This document shows, piece by piece, positions 9,808-18,127 of a stretch of DNA of 64,000 bases (position 1 is its first letter; each line of letters starts with the position of its first letter). A program made the translations under genes and the position numbers. The stretch covers positions 1,069,369-1,133,368 of the forward strand of contig NZ_JAKUKE010000001.1 in the NCBI RefSeq assembly GCF_024197615.1, given 5' to 3'. Under the pieces are notes generated by a model, which saw only the letters and a list, made by a program, of their open reading frames with translations, was not told the origin of the DNA and did no database searches. The stretch comes from Desulfuromonas sp. KJ2020 (GTDB taxonomy: Bacteria > Desulfobacterota > Desulfuromonadia > Desulfuromonadales > SZUA-540).

Positions 9808-9839
9808 TTAGGGTAGGAGGCTCATTAAAACACCTCCTA
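9808..9839 (-). promoter_or_regulatory. Mini-ORF with ribosome site buried in a hairpin, upstream of ppsR
   Basis: On the minus strand AGGAGG (9833-9838) lies 7 nt before an ATG (9823-9825) that encodes only Met-Ser-Leu-Leu-Pro and stops at 9808. The codons CCTCCTA (9814-9820) are the exact complement of the TAGGAGG region, so the ribosome site can pair with its own message in a 7-bp stem. The structure lies about 120-150 nt before ppsR. This is a leader-peptide or attenuator candidate; no function is established. Confidence 0.35.
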
Positions 9840-9862
9840 ATTAAATTTCATGCACGGCCAAT

Positions 9863-9890
9863 TTGTCAAGGTTTTTATTGCATTTAGAGG
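9863..9890 (+). promoter_or_regulatory. Possible promoter of prmA-rsmE
   Basis: TTGTCA (9863-9868) and TAGAGG (9885-9890) are separated by 16 nt, 22 nt before the prmA start. The -35 is good and the -10 poor. Confidence 0.3.
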
Positions 9891-9912
9891 GTGTCTTTGC
9901 TAAACAGGGCCG

Positions 9913-10836
9913 ATGAAAAAGACGTGGCTTGAAATACGAATTCCAGTCCCCGCTGCCGGTATCGATCTGGTCTGCGGTGAACTGATGGAACTGGGTTGTG
10001 AGGGCATCACCGTGGAAGAGCGGCCCCTCGACACCTTCGTGCCACCCGATCCGGACGAAATTCTCGCCGAAGAGCAGGTCATCAAGGCCTATTTTCCTGC
10101 GGGCGAAGATACCTCGTCCCTTTGCCGCGCCATTCAGGAACGGCTCGAAGAGCTGCGGCCCTTTGTCCCTGGTCTTGTCGCTGCCCTGCCCGCAGCGTTT
10201 CCGGTTCGTACGGAAGATTGGGCGCAGAACTGGAAGCAGCACTTCCAGGCTGTTCGTATCGGCCGCCGCCTGGTTATCAAGCCGACCTGGGAAGACTTCA
10301 ACCCCGAGCCCGATGATGTCATCGTGCAACTCGATCCGGGCATGGCCTTCGGGACCGGCACCCACGGCACCACGCGGCTGTGTCTGGAAGCGCTGGCGGC
10401 TCTTTTCGAAGGCGAGCATCCTCCTCGCCGGGTGCTTGATGTCGGCACCGGGTCGGGCATCCTCGCCATCGCCGCCGCCGCTCTCGGCGCCGATCGCGTT
10501 CTTGCCTGCGATATCGAAGAGGAGGCTTGCCGCACGGCACGCGCCAATGCCGAACTCAATGGCGTGGAGGAGCGAATCGAGGTGACGGGCGAGCCTCTCG
10601 AAGGTCTCGAAGGGGGATTTGACCTGGTTCTGGCCAATATCCTCGCTGAAGAGAATATCCGTCTGGCTTCCGAACTGATCTCCCGGCTCAACTCCGGCGG
10701 CGCTCTCATCCTTTCGGGCATTCTGCAGGAGAAGGAGCCCGCGGTCGTGGAGGCTTTCGCGGCCTATCCCCTGTCTTCGCCCCACATCACCCACCTGGAA
10801 GAATGGTCCTGCCTGCTGTACCACAAAGGGGTCTGA
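9913..10836 (+). CDS. prmA: Ribosomal protein L11 methyltransferase
   Basis: The 307-aa protein has an N-terminal substrate-recognition domain and a class I SAM-dependent methyltransferase domain from about residue 150, with motif I DVGTGSG near 177 and the catalytic-loop sequence LVLANIL near 240. PrmA trimethylates ribosomal protein L11 at several amino groups. Length is normal for the family. Its TGA overlaps no gene, but rsmE starts at the very next base, so the two translation modification genes form an operon. Confidence 0.95.
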   Translation: MKKTWLEIRIPVPAAGIDLVCGELMELGCEGITVEERPLDTFVPPDPDEILAEEQVIKAYFPAGEDTSSLCRAIQERLEELRPFVPGLVAALPAAFPVRTEDWAQNWKQHFQAVRIGRRLVIKPTWEDFNPEPDDVIVQLDPGMAFGTGTHGTTRLCLEALAALFEGEHPPRRVLDVGTGSGILAIAAAALGADRVLACDIEEEACRTARANAELNGVEERIEVTGEPLEGLEGGFDLVLANILAEENIRLASELISRLNSGGALILSGILQEKEPAVVEAFAAYPLSSPHITHLEEWSCLLYHKGV

Positions 10837-11580
10837 ATGCTGCGCTTCTTTGTCTCCCCGGATCGACTTCAGGACGACGAGGTTAACCTGCCGGAGGAGG
10901 TTTTTCACCATCTTCACGTGGTGATGAGACGTTCAGCGGGAGAGGAGATCCTGCTGCTCGACGGACACGGCAGTGTGTGCCGGTGCCGGGTTGATGTCCT
11001 TAGCAAAAGAGGGGGAACCGCCAGAGTGCTGGAGCGCTGGCAGGAGGGGGAGACCGCCTTTCCTGTTCACCTGCTGCAGGGGCTACCCAAAGGCGACAAA
11101 TTCGACCTGGTGCTGCAGAAGGGGACCGAATTGGGGATCGGGGTGTTTACGCCGGTGATTTCCGAACGCAGCGTACCCGTTCGCGGCGCCGAGCGCGAAG
11201 ACAGGCGGCTGCAGCGCTGGCAGAGGATCATGCAGGAGGCCGCCAGGCAGTGCCGCCGTTCCCGCCTGCCCCGACTGGAGAGTGTGCAGTCACTGGAAGC
11301 CGCCCTGAGTTCCTGTCAGGCCGAGCTCAAGCTGATGCTTTGGGAGGAGGAGAGTCGACCGCTGGTCGAGGTTCTTTCCGGGCGAACTCCCCGTGAAGTG
11401 GCCGTTCTGGTGGGGCCGGAAGGTGGTTTTACCGCTGAAGAGGCTGCCTTGGCCCGCCACTTCGGCTTCATCCCGGTGCGCTGCGGACCTCGCATTCTGC
11501 GCAGCGAAACCGCCGGGTTTGCCATCGCTGCCGTTCTGCAGTATCTCTATGGCGATCTCGGCAGCGGGGGCGATCTGTAG
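10837..11580 (+). CDS. rsmE: 16S rRNA m3U1498 methyltransferase
   Basis: The 247-aa protein shows the RsmE pattern: a short PUA-like N-terminal domain and a C-terminal SPOUT (trefoil-knot) methyltransferase domain with VGPEGGFT near 190 and GPRILRSETA near 218. RsmE methylates N3 of U1498 in 16S rRNA, using SAM. The ATG abuts the prmA stop. The stop is 16 nt from that of the converging MshEN gene. Confidence 0.95.
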   Translation: MLRFFVSPDRLQDDEVNLPEEVFHHLHVVMRRSAGEEILLLDGHGSVCRCRVDVLSKRGGTARVLERWQEGETAFPVHLLQGLPKGDKFDLVLQKGTELGIGVFTPVISERSVPVRGAEREDRRLQRWQRIMQEAARQCRRSRLPRLESVQSLEAALSSCQAELKLMLWEEESRPLVEVLSGRTPREVAVLVGPEGGFTAEEAALARHFGFIPVRCGPRILRSETAGFAIAAVLQYLYGDLGSGGDL

Positions 11581-11596
11581 ATCGTCCTCGCCCCTG

Positions 11597-12859
11597 TCAC
11601 ATCATCAGGATCTTTTCCCGCAAAATCAGTATTTCAAAGGCCATGGCCGCTTTGGCCAGCAACCGCTGGATTTCGCCGATGTGGCTCGACAGGTTGCTGT
11701 CCCCTTCCTCTACGTACAGGATACACACCACCCGCCCACCGATCATCAGGGGCATCAGCAGCACTCTGTCCGAAACCTCTCCGCCTACGCCGCGAACCCA
11801 GCGTTCATCCAAGGGAGTGCGAGGAGTGGTGCCGAGGAAGAAGCTGCGACCTTCGGTGACGGTCTTCAGGGCCGAGGGACGGGTCAAGGGAATGCTGACG
11901 GTATTGAAGTGTTCCCTGGCAACGCCGTGGATGAGAGCCTTCCACCCGGAAACCGAGTTCCCGCGCACGACGAAGAGGGCGGCCTTACCGAATTTCCGTC
12001 CTAAAAAAGACACCAGGGCATTGGCGATATCTTCGCGATCCATGGCCCTGGCCAGCTCTGTGAGCACCTGGGGAGTGGTCGCTTGCTCTGCCGAAGCCGG
12101 CGGGGGTGCGACTGGGGCAGGCGTCTCCGGCGGGTGCACCGGTGCCAACACCTTTTTCTGCTGCAGCGCCGCAAGTTTTTCCCCAAGGGTCGCCGGCGGT
12201 CGGGCGGGGCGGCTTTTTTCGGGAACCCGGCTCTGAGATGTGTGGTCGGATCTTTCGGAATGACCGGAAGAAGCGGGTGCAGCCGGGTAGGGCTTGCCGG
12301 GAACCGCACGCAACTCACTCGGCGGCGAAGACGCCGTTTTTTCCTTCGTTGAGTCTTCGGTTTGGACCGTTTTGACCTGGTGCTGGGACATCCGATCGAT
12401 GATCTGCTGATAGCGGTGATCGATCGGCTTGTTGTAATACTGGTTGAGCGCCTGCATCAGCCGTAGTTCAGGGCTGACCATCGGGTTGATGATGTAGCCG
12501 GTGATGAAGGCGATTTCGTCGATGGCCTTGAGGTCATTAGGGTCGGCCATGACCAGGTTCAGTCGTTTTTTGTCCAGGGATAGAGGAATGGCGGCATATT
12601 TAAGCGCCAGTTCCTGTGGGAGCAGCTGGATGGTTTCGGCGGGGATGTGCAGCAACTGCTGGGAAGCTACATAGGGCACGGACATTTGCCGGCTTAGAAA
12701 GCGGGCCAGTTCGTTTTCATCAATCAGACCCATCTCCAGCAGGCTGGTGCCGATTTTACCCCCAAAGAGAACCCGATTTTTGAGGGCTTCATCAAATTGT
12801 TCCCGGGTGATTTGACCGGCTTCTTCCAAGAGATCGAGCAGAGTCTGAGCCATCTTCAT
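11597..12859 (-). CDS. MshEN (GspE N-terminal) domain protein with a GAF-like C-terminus
   Basis: Residues 1-150 of this 420-aa protein are a GspE_N/MshEN domain (KIGTSLLEMGLIDENELA, then LLPQELALKY). In pilus and secretion ATPases this domain binds c-di-GMP. The canonical Arg of the RLG motif is Lys here, so binding is uncertain. A Pro/Ala/Ser-rich linker follows (about 165-265). The C-terminal part (about 270-415) looks like a GAF-type sensor domain. There is no ATPase domain, so this is not a PilB/GspE motor. I infer a cytoplasmic signalling or regulatory role. The gene stands alone; the ATG at 12859 has GGGAG 5 nt upstream. Confidence 0.75.
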   Translation of the reverse strand: MKMAQTLLDLLEEAGQITREQFDEALKNRVLFGGKIGTSLLEMGLIDENELARFLSRQMSVPYVASQQLLHIPAETIQLLPQELALKYAAIPLSLDKKRLNLVMADPNDLKAIDEIAFITGYIINPMVSPELRLMQALNQYYNKPIDHRYQQIIDRMSQHQVKTVQTEDSTKEKTASSPPSELRAVPGKPYPAAPASSGHSERSDHTSQSRVPEKSRPARPPATLGEKLAALQQKKVLAPVHPPETPAPVAPPPASAEQATTPQVLTELARAMDREDIANALVSFLGRKFGKAALFVVRGNSVSGWKALIHGVAREHFNTVSIPLTRPSALKTVTEGRSFFLGTTPRTPLDERWVRGVGGEVSDRVLLMPLMIGGRVVCILYVEEGDSNLSSHIGEIQRLLAKAAMAFEILILREKILMM

Positions 12860-12887
12860 TTCACTCCCTGGTGTTGTTTAGACAGTT

Positions 12888-12950
12888 ATCCGCCTTCGTC
12901 TGGATGGCTGCCGCCTGCTCGGACTAGGAATCGCCCAGACGAAGGCGGAT
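12888..12950. repeat. Perfect 16-bp inverted repeat spanning the 3' end of the MBL gene
   Basis: ATCCGCCTTCGTCTGG (12888-12903) is the exact reverse complement of 12935-12950, with 31 nt between. The right arm lies inside the last codons of the metallo-beta-lactamase gene (stop at 12924-12926). The transcript could therefore fold into a strong hairpin just past its stop, which may end transcription or protect the 3' end. There is no T-run, so it is not a classic intrinsic terminator. Confidence 0.6.
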
Positions 12951-13556
12951 GAAACTGGCCAGGTCCGGACACTGGAGATATGGATTGTGCTCCCGTTCAT
13001 ATTCCAGGGTGGACACCGGGATGGGGCCATAATCGTGGCCGGGAAAAATCCGGGTGTCGGGGGGGTAGCCGGCAAGGCGCCGCAGGCTGTGATAGAGCGC
13101 TTTGACATCGCTGCCGGCCAGGTCGGCGCGGCCGACCCGCGTCACGAACAGGGTATCGCCAGTCAGGAGAGCGTTGCCCGTATGGAGGCAGATCGAGCCC
13201 GGCGAGTGCCCCGGAGTGTGCAGCACAGTCAGGGTGCCGTCGCCCAACGAAAACATCTGGTTGTCGAATACGGGGATGTCCGCCTTCTCCACGTCAAGTG
13301 GGTGGGCGGCCAGCCGGGCCCCAGTCTCGGCCAGAATCACCCCATTGCCCGCCACGTGGTCCCGATGGCCGTGGGTGTTGAACAGGGTTTCAATAGTGAC
13401 CCCTCTCTTCTTCGCTTCCGCCAGCAGGCGTTCCGGCTGAAAAGAGGGGTCCACCGCAGCCCCGACCTTGCGCCTCGGGCAGTAGAGCAGGTAGGAGAAG
13501 TTGGCCATGTCGCTGGCACTCACCTGCACGATGTCGAGGCTGGCGTTCGTCACCAT
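12924..13556 (-). CDS. Metallo-beta-lactamase-fold hydrolase, glyoxalase II-like
   Basis: The 210-aa protein has the metal-binding motif NTHGHRDHVAG (HxHxDH), HTPGHSPGS and LTGDTLF, the layout of hydroxyacylglutathione hydrolases and related thioester hydrolases. The long C-terminal substrate domain of true glyoxalase II is short here, so the substrate is open. I chose the ATG at 13556, whose ATGGTGA overlaps the stop of the upstream 72-aa gene. This implies coupled translation; the longer frame to 13592 would run deep into that gene. The right arm of a 16-bp inverted repeat covers its last codons. Confidence 0.82.
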   Translation of the reverse strand: MVTNASLDIVQVSASDMANFSYLLYCPRRKVGAAVDPSFQPERLLAEAKKRGVTIETLFNTHGHRDHVAGNGVILAETGARLAAHPLDVEKADIPVFDNQMFSLGDGTLTVLHTPGHSPGSICLHTGNALLTGDTLFVTRVGRADLAGSDVKALYHSLRRLAGYPPDTRIFPGHDYGPIPVSTLEYEREHNPYLQCPDLASFIRLRLGDS

Positions 13557-13768
13557 AACGGTTTTTCTGGTTCCACGCGCCCCATGTGACAAATTTCGCC
13601 GTCAATAATCTTGAACTGGTCCCCGGTGGATTTTACCGTCCAGGCATCCCCTTCTTCGGGGGGAAGGGGAAATTCCCGGCTGCCGAGGTAGACGTCATCG
13701 CCGCCGATCATGCCCCACCAATCCAGGGAACCGGTTTGCCATATTTTCGTTTTCAGATTGAACGCCAT
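13550..13768 (-). CDS. Conserved-looking 72-aa protein of unknown function
   Basis: I do not recognise this small protein. It is acidic and Trp/Gly-rich (SLDWWGMIGGDD), has a central PLPPEEGDAW segment, and lacks a signal peptide or membrane segment. AGGAGGACATGCCGCG places a ribosome site before the ATG. Its stop overlaps the start of the metallo-beta-lactamase gene by 7 nt, so the two are probably expressed together. It may be a partner or substrate-binding companion of that hydrolase, but this is only context. Confidence 0.65.
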   Translation of the reverse strand: MAFNLKTKIWQTGSLDWWGMIGGDDVYLGSREFPLPPEEGDAWTVKSTGDQFKIIDGEICHMGRVEPEKPLW

Positions 13769-13872
13769 CGCGGCATGTCCTCCTTGTGTGTGTTGAAGTG
13801 CGCCATGATACTGTGATGGCGCGGCACGGTCAACATGCCAGAGCTGTCAGCTCAACAATAGAATGGATCGCC

Positions 13873-15930
13873 TCAGGAGGTTCCCTTGTCCAAAACCGGC
13901 GGATTGAGCATCTCATCGTGCTCCTGCATCTGCCAAGGCAGGCTGCCGGGCGAGATGTGGAGAAAATGCAGATACTTTTCGAACTGGTCGAGAATGTCGT
14001 TGATGATCTGCTGCTGGTCATAGCCGTAGATGTCGTAGGATTGCCCGCCGCGGCGCAGAAAGACCTCCGCCCGATAGTAATGGGGCACATGTTCGTCGTC
14101 CCGATCCATTTCAGGGTAGGCGAAGTCGGGTCGGGCATATTCGCACAGGCGGATTTCGTAGATAAAATCAAGCTGGTCGGGCCGAATGACTTCCAGGTAG
14201 GCCCGATCATGGTCCTCATCGTAGATGACCTCGGCCGGCCAACCCTGCTCCGCCAGTTCCTTCTGTACATGCGTCATACTGCCTAAGACCTGCTTGCCGA
14301 TAAAAGCGGACACTTCTTCACGTTCAGGAAAATCCACCAGGTCGGCCAGACGCTTTTTCCAGCGACCGGGGCCGGTGATGCCGGGCGCATGACGCACCCG
14401 CCGCATGTGACTCTGCAGGCTGGCTTCCGTGTGGCTTTCAATGATGAGCGCCCGCCACATGCCGAGGGCCGCGATCAGCATGATGACGGCGAAAGGCAGG
14501 GCGCTGGCGATGGTCATGGTCTGCAGGGCGTTGAGACCCCCGGCAATGAGCAGGGTCGAGGCGACGACACCTTCGGTAATGGCCCAGAAAGCCCGTTGCC
14601 AGGCCGGGGTGTGGGCGACGCCCCCCGAAGCCAGGGAGTCGATGACCAGGGAACCCGAGTCGGAGGAAGTGACAAAGAAGGTAATGATGAGGATCACCGT
14701 CACAAAGGAGACGATACTGGTAAAGGGCAGACGCTCATACAGTTTGAACAGGGCCAGGGCATGGTCGGCCTGCACTTCGCCGATAAGGGCCGTATAGCCA
14801 TCGACCATAATGAGGTGCAGGGCCGTGTCGCCGAAGATGGAGAACCACAGGAAGGTAAAGAGCGAGGGGACCAGCATGACGCCGAAGACGAACTGGCGAA
14901 TCGTGCGCCCGCGGCTGATCTTGGCGATAAAGAGGCCGACAAAGGGGGCCCAGGCGATGGTCCAGCCGAAGATGAACAGGGTCCAGTTGCCGATCCAGTC
15001 GCTGCGGGTATATGCCTGCAGGTTGAAGGTGCGCTCGATGATGTTGTTGAGATAGCTGCCCGTATTCTGCAGAAAAGTTTCCAGAATGAAGATGGTCGGG
15101 CCGGCGAAGAAGACGAACAGCATGAGCAGCACGGCTAGCCCCATGTTGAGGATGGAGAGGTTTTTAACCCCCTTGTCCAGGCCGGCGAGGACAGAAAAAA
15201 GGGCCAGGCCGGTGATGACGGAGATAGCGATGACCTGTACCGTCGTGCCCACGGGGATGGCCGGCCACAGGTAATTGATGCCGGCATTGATCTGGGCGAC
15301 GGAGAGTCCGAGGGTGGTGGCGATGCCGAACATGGTGCCGAGAATGGCGAAGAGGTCTACCGTATGACCGATCGGTCCGTGAATGCGTTCGCCGATGATG
15401 GGAAAAAGAGCCGAACGCATGGACAGGGGCAGTCCGTGGCGGAAGGAAAAATAAGCCAGCACCAGCCCGACCAGGCCGTAAATGGCCCAGATATGAAAAC
15501 CCCAGTGGAAAAAGGCGATCTGCATGGCCTGCTTGGCCGCATCCACCGTGGCCGGCGCCCCTGCCGGGGGCGAGGCATAATGCAGTACCGGCTCGGCCAC
15601 CCCAAAGAAGAGCAGGGCGATGCCGTAGCCGGCGGAGAAGAGCATGGCGAACCAGGCGGGGAAACTGTACTGGGGGCCGGCGTGGTCCGGGCCGAGCTTG
15701 ATCCTGCCCCAGCGAGAGAAAGCTACGCCGACGATGAAAACAAGGAAAATGGCCACGGCCAGCATGTAGAACCAGCCGAAGGTACGGGTGATAAAGGCCA
15801 GGGTGGCCGAGAAAACGGTCCCGGCCCGTTCGGGATTGCTGATAGTGCCGATGACCAGCAGCAGGGTGACCACAACCGCTGGCACGAAGACGGGGATCAG
15901 TATCGTGGAGCTTCTTTTGGACTCGGCCAT
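13873..15930 (-). CDS. BCCT-family (betaine/choline/carnitine) transporter
   Basis: The 685-aa protein has about 12 hydrophobic segments over residues 1-500 and the BCCT signature region around NWTLFIFGWTIAWAPFVGLF. A hydrophilic C-terminal domain of about 165 aa follows. That long tail is typical of BetT-type choline/betaine uptake systems, where it senses osmotic stress. Substrates are quaternary ammonium compounds taken up with Na+ or H+. The exact one cannot be read. GGGAGG precedes the ATG. An imperfect hairpin (CGCCAT / ATGGCG, 13801-13821) lies beyond its stop. Confidence 0.92.
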   Translation of the reverse strand: MAESKRSSTILIPVFVPAVVVTLLLVIGTISNPERAGTVFSATLAFITRTFGWFYMLAVAIFLVFIVGVAFSRWGRIKLGPDHAGPQYSFPAWFAMLFSAGYGIALLFFGVAEPVLHYASPPAGAPATVDAAKQAMQIAFFHWGFHIWAIYGLVGLVLAYFSFRHGLPLSMRSALFPIIGERIHGPIGHTVDLFAILGTMFGIATTLGLSVAQINAGINYLWPAIPVGTTVQVIAISVITGLALFSVLAGLDKGVKNLSILNMGLAVLLMLFVFFAGPTIFILETFLQNTGSYLNNIIERTFNLQAYTRSDWIGNWTLFIFGWTIAWAPFVGLFIAKISRGRTIRQFVFGVMLVPSLFTFLWFSIFGDTALHLIMVDGYTALIGEVQADHALALFKLYERLPFTSIVSFVTVILIITFFVTSSDSGSLVIDSLASGGVAHTPAWQRAFWAITEGVVASTLLIAGGLNALQTMTIASALPFAVIMLIAALGMWRALIIESHTEASLQSHMRRVRHAPGITGPGRWKKRLADLVDFPEREEVSAFIGKQVLGSMTHVQKELAEQGWPAEVIYDEDHDRAYLEVIRPDQLDFIYEIRLCEYARPDFAYPEMDRDDEHVPHYYRAEVFLRRGGQSYDIYGYDQQQIINDILDQFEKYLHFLHISPGSLPWQMQEHDEMLNPPVLDKGTS

Positions 15931-16148
15931 GTGATTATGCCTCCCGCATGGAAAAAGTAGTGGAGTGCGGCTTGGTGAGGTGAAAATGGGAGCCAGGGCC
16001 CCAGTAAGGTCAGAGGGTAATAGGAAAAGGATAAAGGAAAAGGAGATAATTTCAAGAAACCCGATGATTTAGAGAAAATGCGGGTTGGTCGACGGCCTTT
16101 TTGGGCTTGGCGGAGAAATTCCCGTGTGCGGCTCCCTCAGATTCATCC

Positions 16149-16177
16149 TTGTGGGGGCGGACGGCATGGCCTATAAT
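16149..16177 (+). promoter_or_regulatory. Probable promoter of the dapF run
   Basis: A perfect -10 TATAAT (16172-16177) follows TTGTGG (16149-16154) at 17 nt. It is 39 nt upstream of the dapF ATG. The 285-nt gap before dapF otherwise shows nothing I can assign. Confidence 0.5.
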
Positions 16178-16215
16178 CACTTGGTCTATCAGTTTTGCCT
16201 GGAAAGGACGCGCCC

Positions 16216-17055
16216 ATGAAATTTGCCAAGATGCACGGTGCCGGCAACGACTATGTCTATATTGACTGCTTCAGCCAGGTGGTGCCTGATCCGGAAAGGC
16301 TGGCTGTGGAGGTGAGTGACCGACATTTCGGCATCGGCTCTGACGGTTTGATTCTGATTGAGCCCTCCGCGGTCGCCGACGTCCGCATGCGCATGTTCAA
16401 CGCCGATGGCAGCGAGGCCGAGATGTGCGGCAACGGGGTGCGCTGCGTGGCCAAGTACGCCTACGATCACGGGCTGGTCGATTCCCTCCGGATCAGTGTC
16501 GAAACGGGGGCCGGGGTGCTGCCTCTGCAGCTCTTTACCAATAGCCGCAATAAGGTCGACAGGGTGCGGGTGAACATGGGCAAGCCGCGGCTCAGCCGGG
16601 GGGAGATTCCCATGACCGGTTCTCCCGACGAACAGGCTGTCAACGTTGAAGTGACGGGGCTCGATCGCACCTTTCATGTCACCTGCGTCTCCATGGGTAA
16701 TCCCCATGCCGTCATTTTCGTCGACAACGTCCACGAATTTCCGGTGGCCAAATACGGCCCCGCGCTGGAGACGCACCCCCTCTTCCCCAACCGCATCAAC
16801 GTGGAATTCGTGGAGGTCGTTTCTCGCACCGAACTCAAGCAGCGCACCTGGGAGCGGGGCGCCGGCGAGACTCTGGCCTGCGGCACCGGCTCCAGTGCGG
16901 TCACTGTGGCGGCGGTGCTCAACGGGCACTGTGACCGGGTGCTGGTCAATCATCTGCTCGGCGGCGATCTGGAGATGGAGTGGACGGAAGACGGCCACAT
17001 CTATATGACCGGCCCGGCCGTGCAGGTCTTTGAAGGAGACTACCAGCCCCAATGA
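16216..17055 (+). CDS. dapF: Diaminopimelate epimerase
   Basis: The 279-aa enzyme interconverts LL- and meso-diaminopimelate for lysine and peptidoglycan synthesis. Both catalytic cysteines are present: Cys71 (EMCGNGVRC) and Cys222 (ACGTGSS). Length is normal. The ATG at 16216 (MKFAKMHGAGNDY) fits the family and has GGAAAGGA upstream; an earlier TTG at 16195 is unlikely. The stop overlaps the start of the HIT gene (ATGA). Confidence 0.96.
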   Translation: MKFAKMHGAGNDYVYIDCFSQVVPDPERLAVEVSDRHFGIGSDGLILIEPSAVADVRMRMFNADGSEAEMCGNGVRCVAKYAYDHGLVDSLRISVETGAGVLPLQLFTNSRNKVDRVRVNMGKPRLSRGEIPMTGSPDEQAVNVEVTGLDRTFHVTCVSMGNPHAVIFVDNVHEFPVAKYGPALETHPLFPNRINVEFVEVVSRTELKQRTWERGAGETLACGTGSSAVTVAAVLNGHCDRVLVNHLLGGDLEMEWTEDGHIYMTGPAVQVFEGDYQPQ

Positions 17056-17459
17056 ACTGCCCCATGTGTACACGCTGGCAGGACGAGGCGTCGCTGCGTA
17101 TCGCCGAAATGAAACACTGCCTGGTCATGCTCAACCGCGACCAGTTTTTTCCCGGCTATACCCTGGTCTTCACCCGGGAGCATGTGACCGAACTCTTTCA
17201 TCTGGACAAGGCGGTCCGCCAGGAGGTCATGGAGGAGGTCAGCACCGTGGCGGCGGCGCTGCACCGGGTCTTTCAGCCGACCAAGATGAACTACGAGCTG
17301 CTGGGCAATATGGTGCCCCACATGCACTGGCATCTGGTGCCCCGCTTCAACGACGATCCCCTGTGGCCACGACCGATCTGGAGCGACCCGCACCAGGACA
17401 AGACCCTGAGCCCCCAGGAATACGTCGAGCGTATTTTGCTGATTAAAAACGCCCTGTAA
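17052..17459 (+). CDS. HIT-family nucleotide hydrolase/transferase
   Basis: The 135-aa protein ends in the histidine triad region PHMHWHLVPRF (His90, His92, His94). Such proteins cleave nucleotide phosphoramidates or dinucleoside polyphosphates. An N-terminal pair of cysteines (Cys3, Cys6) could bind zinc. Its ATG overlaps the dapF stop and it is 18 nt before the HAD gene. Confidence 0.9.
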   Translation: MNCPMCTRWQDEASLRIAEMKHCLVMLNRDQFFPGYTLVFTREHVTELFHLDKAVRQEVMEEVSTVAAALHRVFQPTKMNYELLGNMVPHMHWHLVPRFNDDPLWPRPIWSDPHQDKTLSPQEYVERILLIKNAL

Positions 17460-17477
17460 GGAGGGGCGCCGTTCTCT

Positions 17478-18116
17478 ATGGATGCCATTCTTTTTGATTT
17501 GGACAACACCCTTTATTCGCCTCAGCGGCAACTCTTTGCCCTCATCGACATCCGTATCAACCGTTACATGCGCGAGAGGGTGGGGATCCCCGACGCCGAG
17601 GTGGACGGTTTGCGCCGCCGCTACTGGGCCGATTACGGGGTCACCCTGCAGGGGCTGATCCGCCATCATGGGGTCGATCCCGAAGATTACCTCGAATACG
17701 TCCACGACGTGGATGTCAATTCGCGGCTGATTCCCGACGCGCCGCTGCGTGCGGCCCTGCAGAGCATTCCCCTGCGCCGCCTGGTCTTCACCAACGGCTC
17801 CCGGGGGCATGCCGAGCGCGTGTTGTCGTCGCTGGGGCTCACGGATCTCTTTGAAGAGATTTTCGATATCCGTGTTGCCTCCTATCTGCCCAAGCCTTTT
17901 CCCGAGCCCTACCGTGAGGTGCTGGGGCACATCGGTGTCGAGGCGCCACGCTGTCTCATGGTGGAGGATTCCGTCGAAAATTTGCGTACGGCCAAGGAAC
18001 TGGGCATGGGGACTATCCTCGTCGGCGATGGCGAGAAGCCGGCCTGCGTCGACGTACAGATAGCGGCGGCGGTGCAGGTGCCTGCGGCCCTGGCCCACTG
18101 GTTCGCGACCGTCTGA
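17478..18116 (+). CDS. HAD-superfamily hydrolase, pyrimidine 5'-nucleotidase type
   Basis: The 212-aa protein opens with the HAD nucleophile motif FDLDNTLY (Asp6 and Asp8). It has the motif II Thr in VFTNGS near 99, a motif III Lys in LPKPFPEP and motif IV acidic residues in MVEDSVEN. The LDNTLY form is typical of Sdt1/pyrimidine 5'-nucleotidase-like enzymes, which dephosphorylate UMP/CMP or related phosphates. The substrate is inferred. It sits in the dapF-to-darP run. Confidence 0.88.
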   Translation: MDAILFDLDNTLYSPQRQLFALIDIRINRYMRERVGIPDAEVDGLRRRYWADYGVTLQGLIRHHGVDPEDYLEYVHDVDVNSRLIPDAPLRAALQSIPLRRLVFTNGSRGHAERVLSSLGLTDLFEEIFDIRVASYLPKPFPEPYREVLGHIGVEAPRCLMVEDSVENLRTAKELGMGTILVGDGEKPACVDVQIAAAVQVPAALAHWFATV

Positions 18117-18127
18117 GGGAAACCCTT

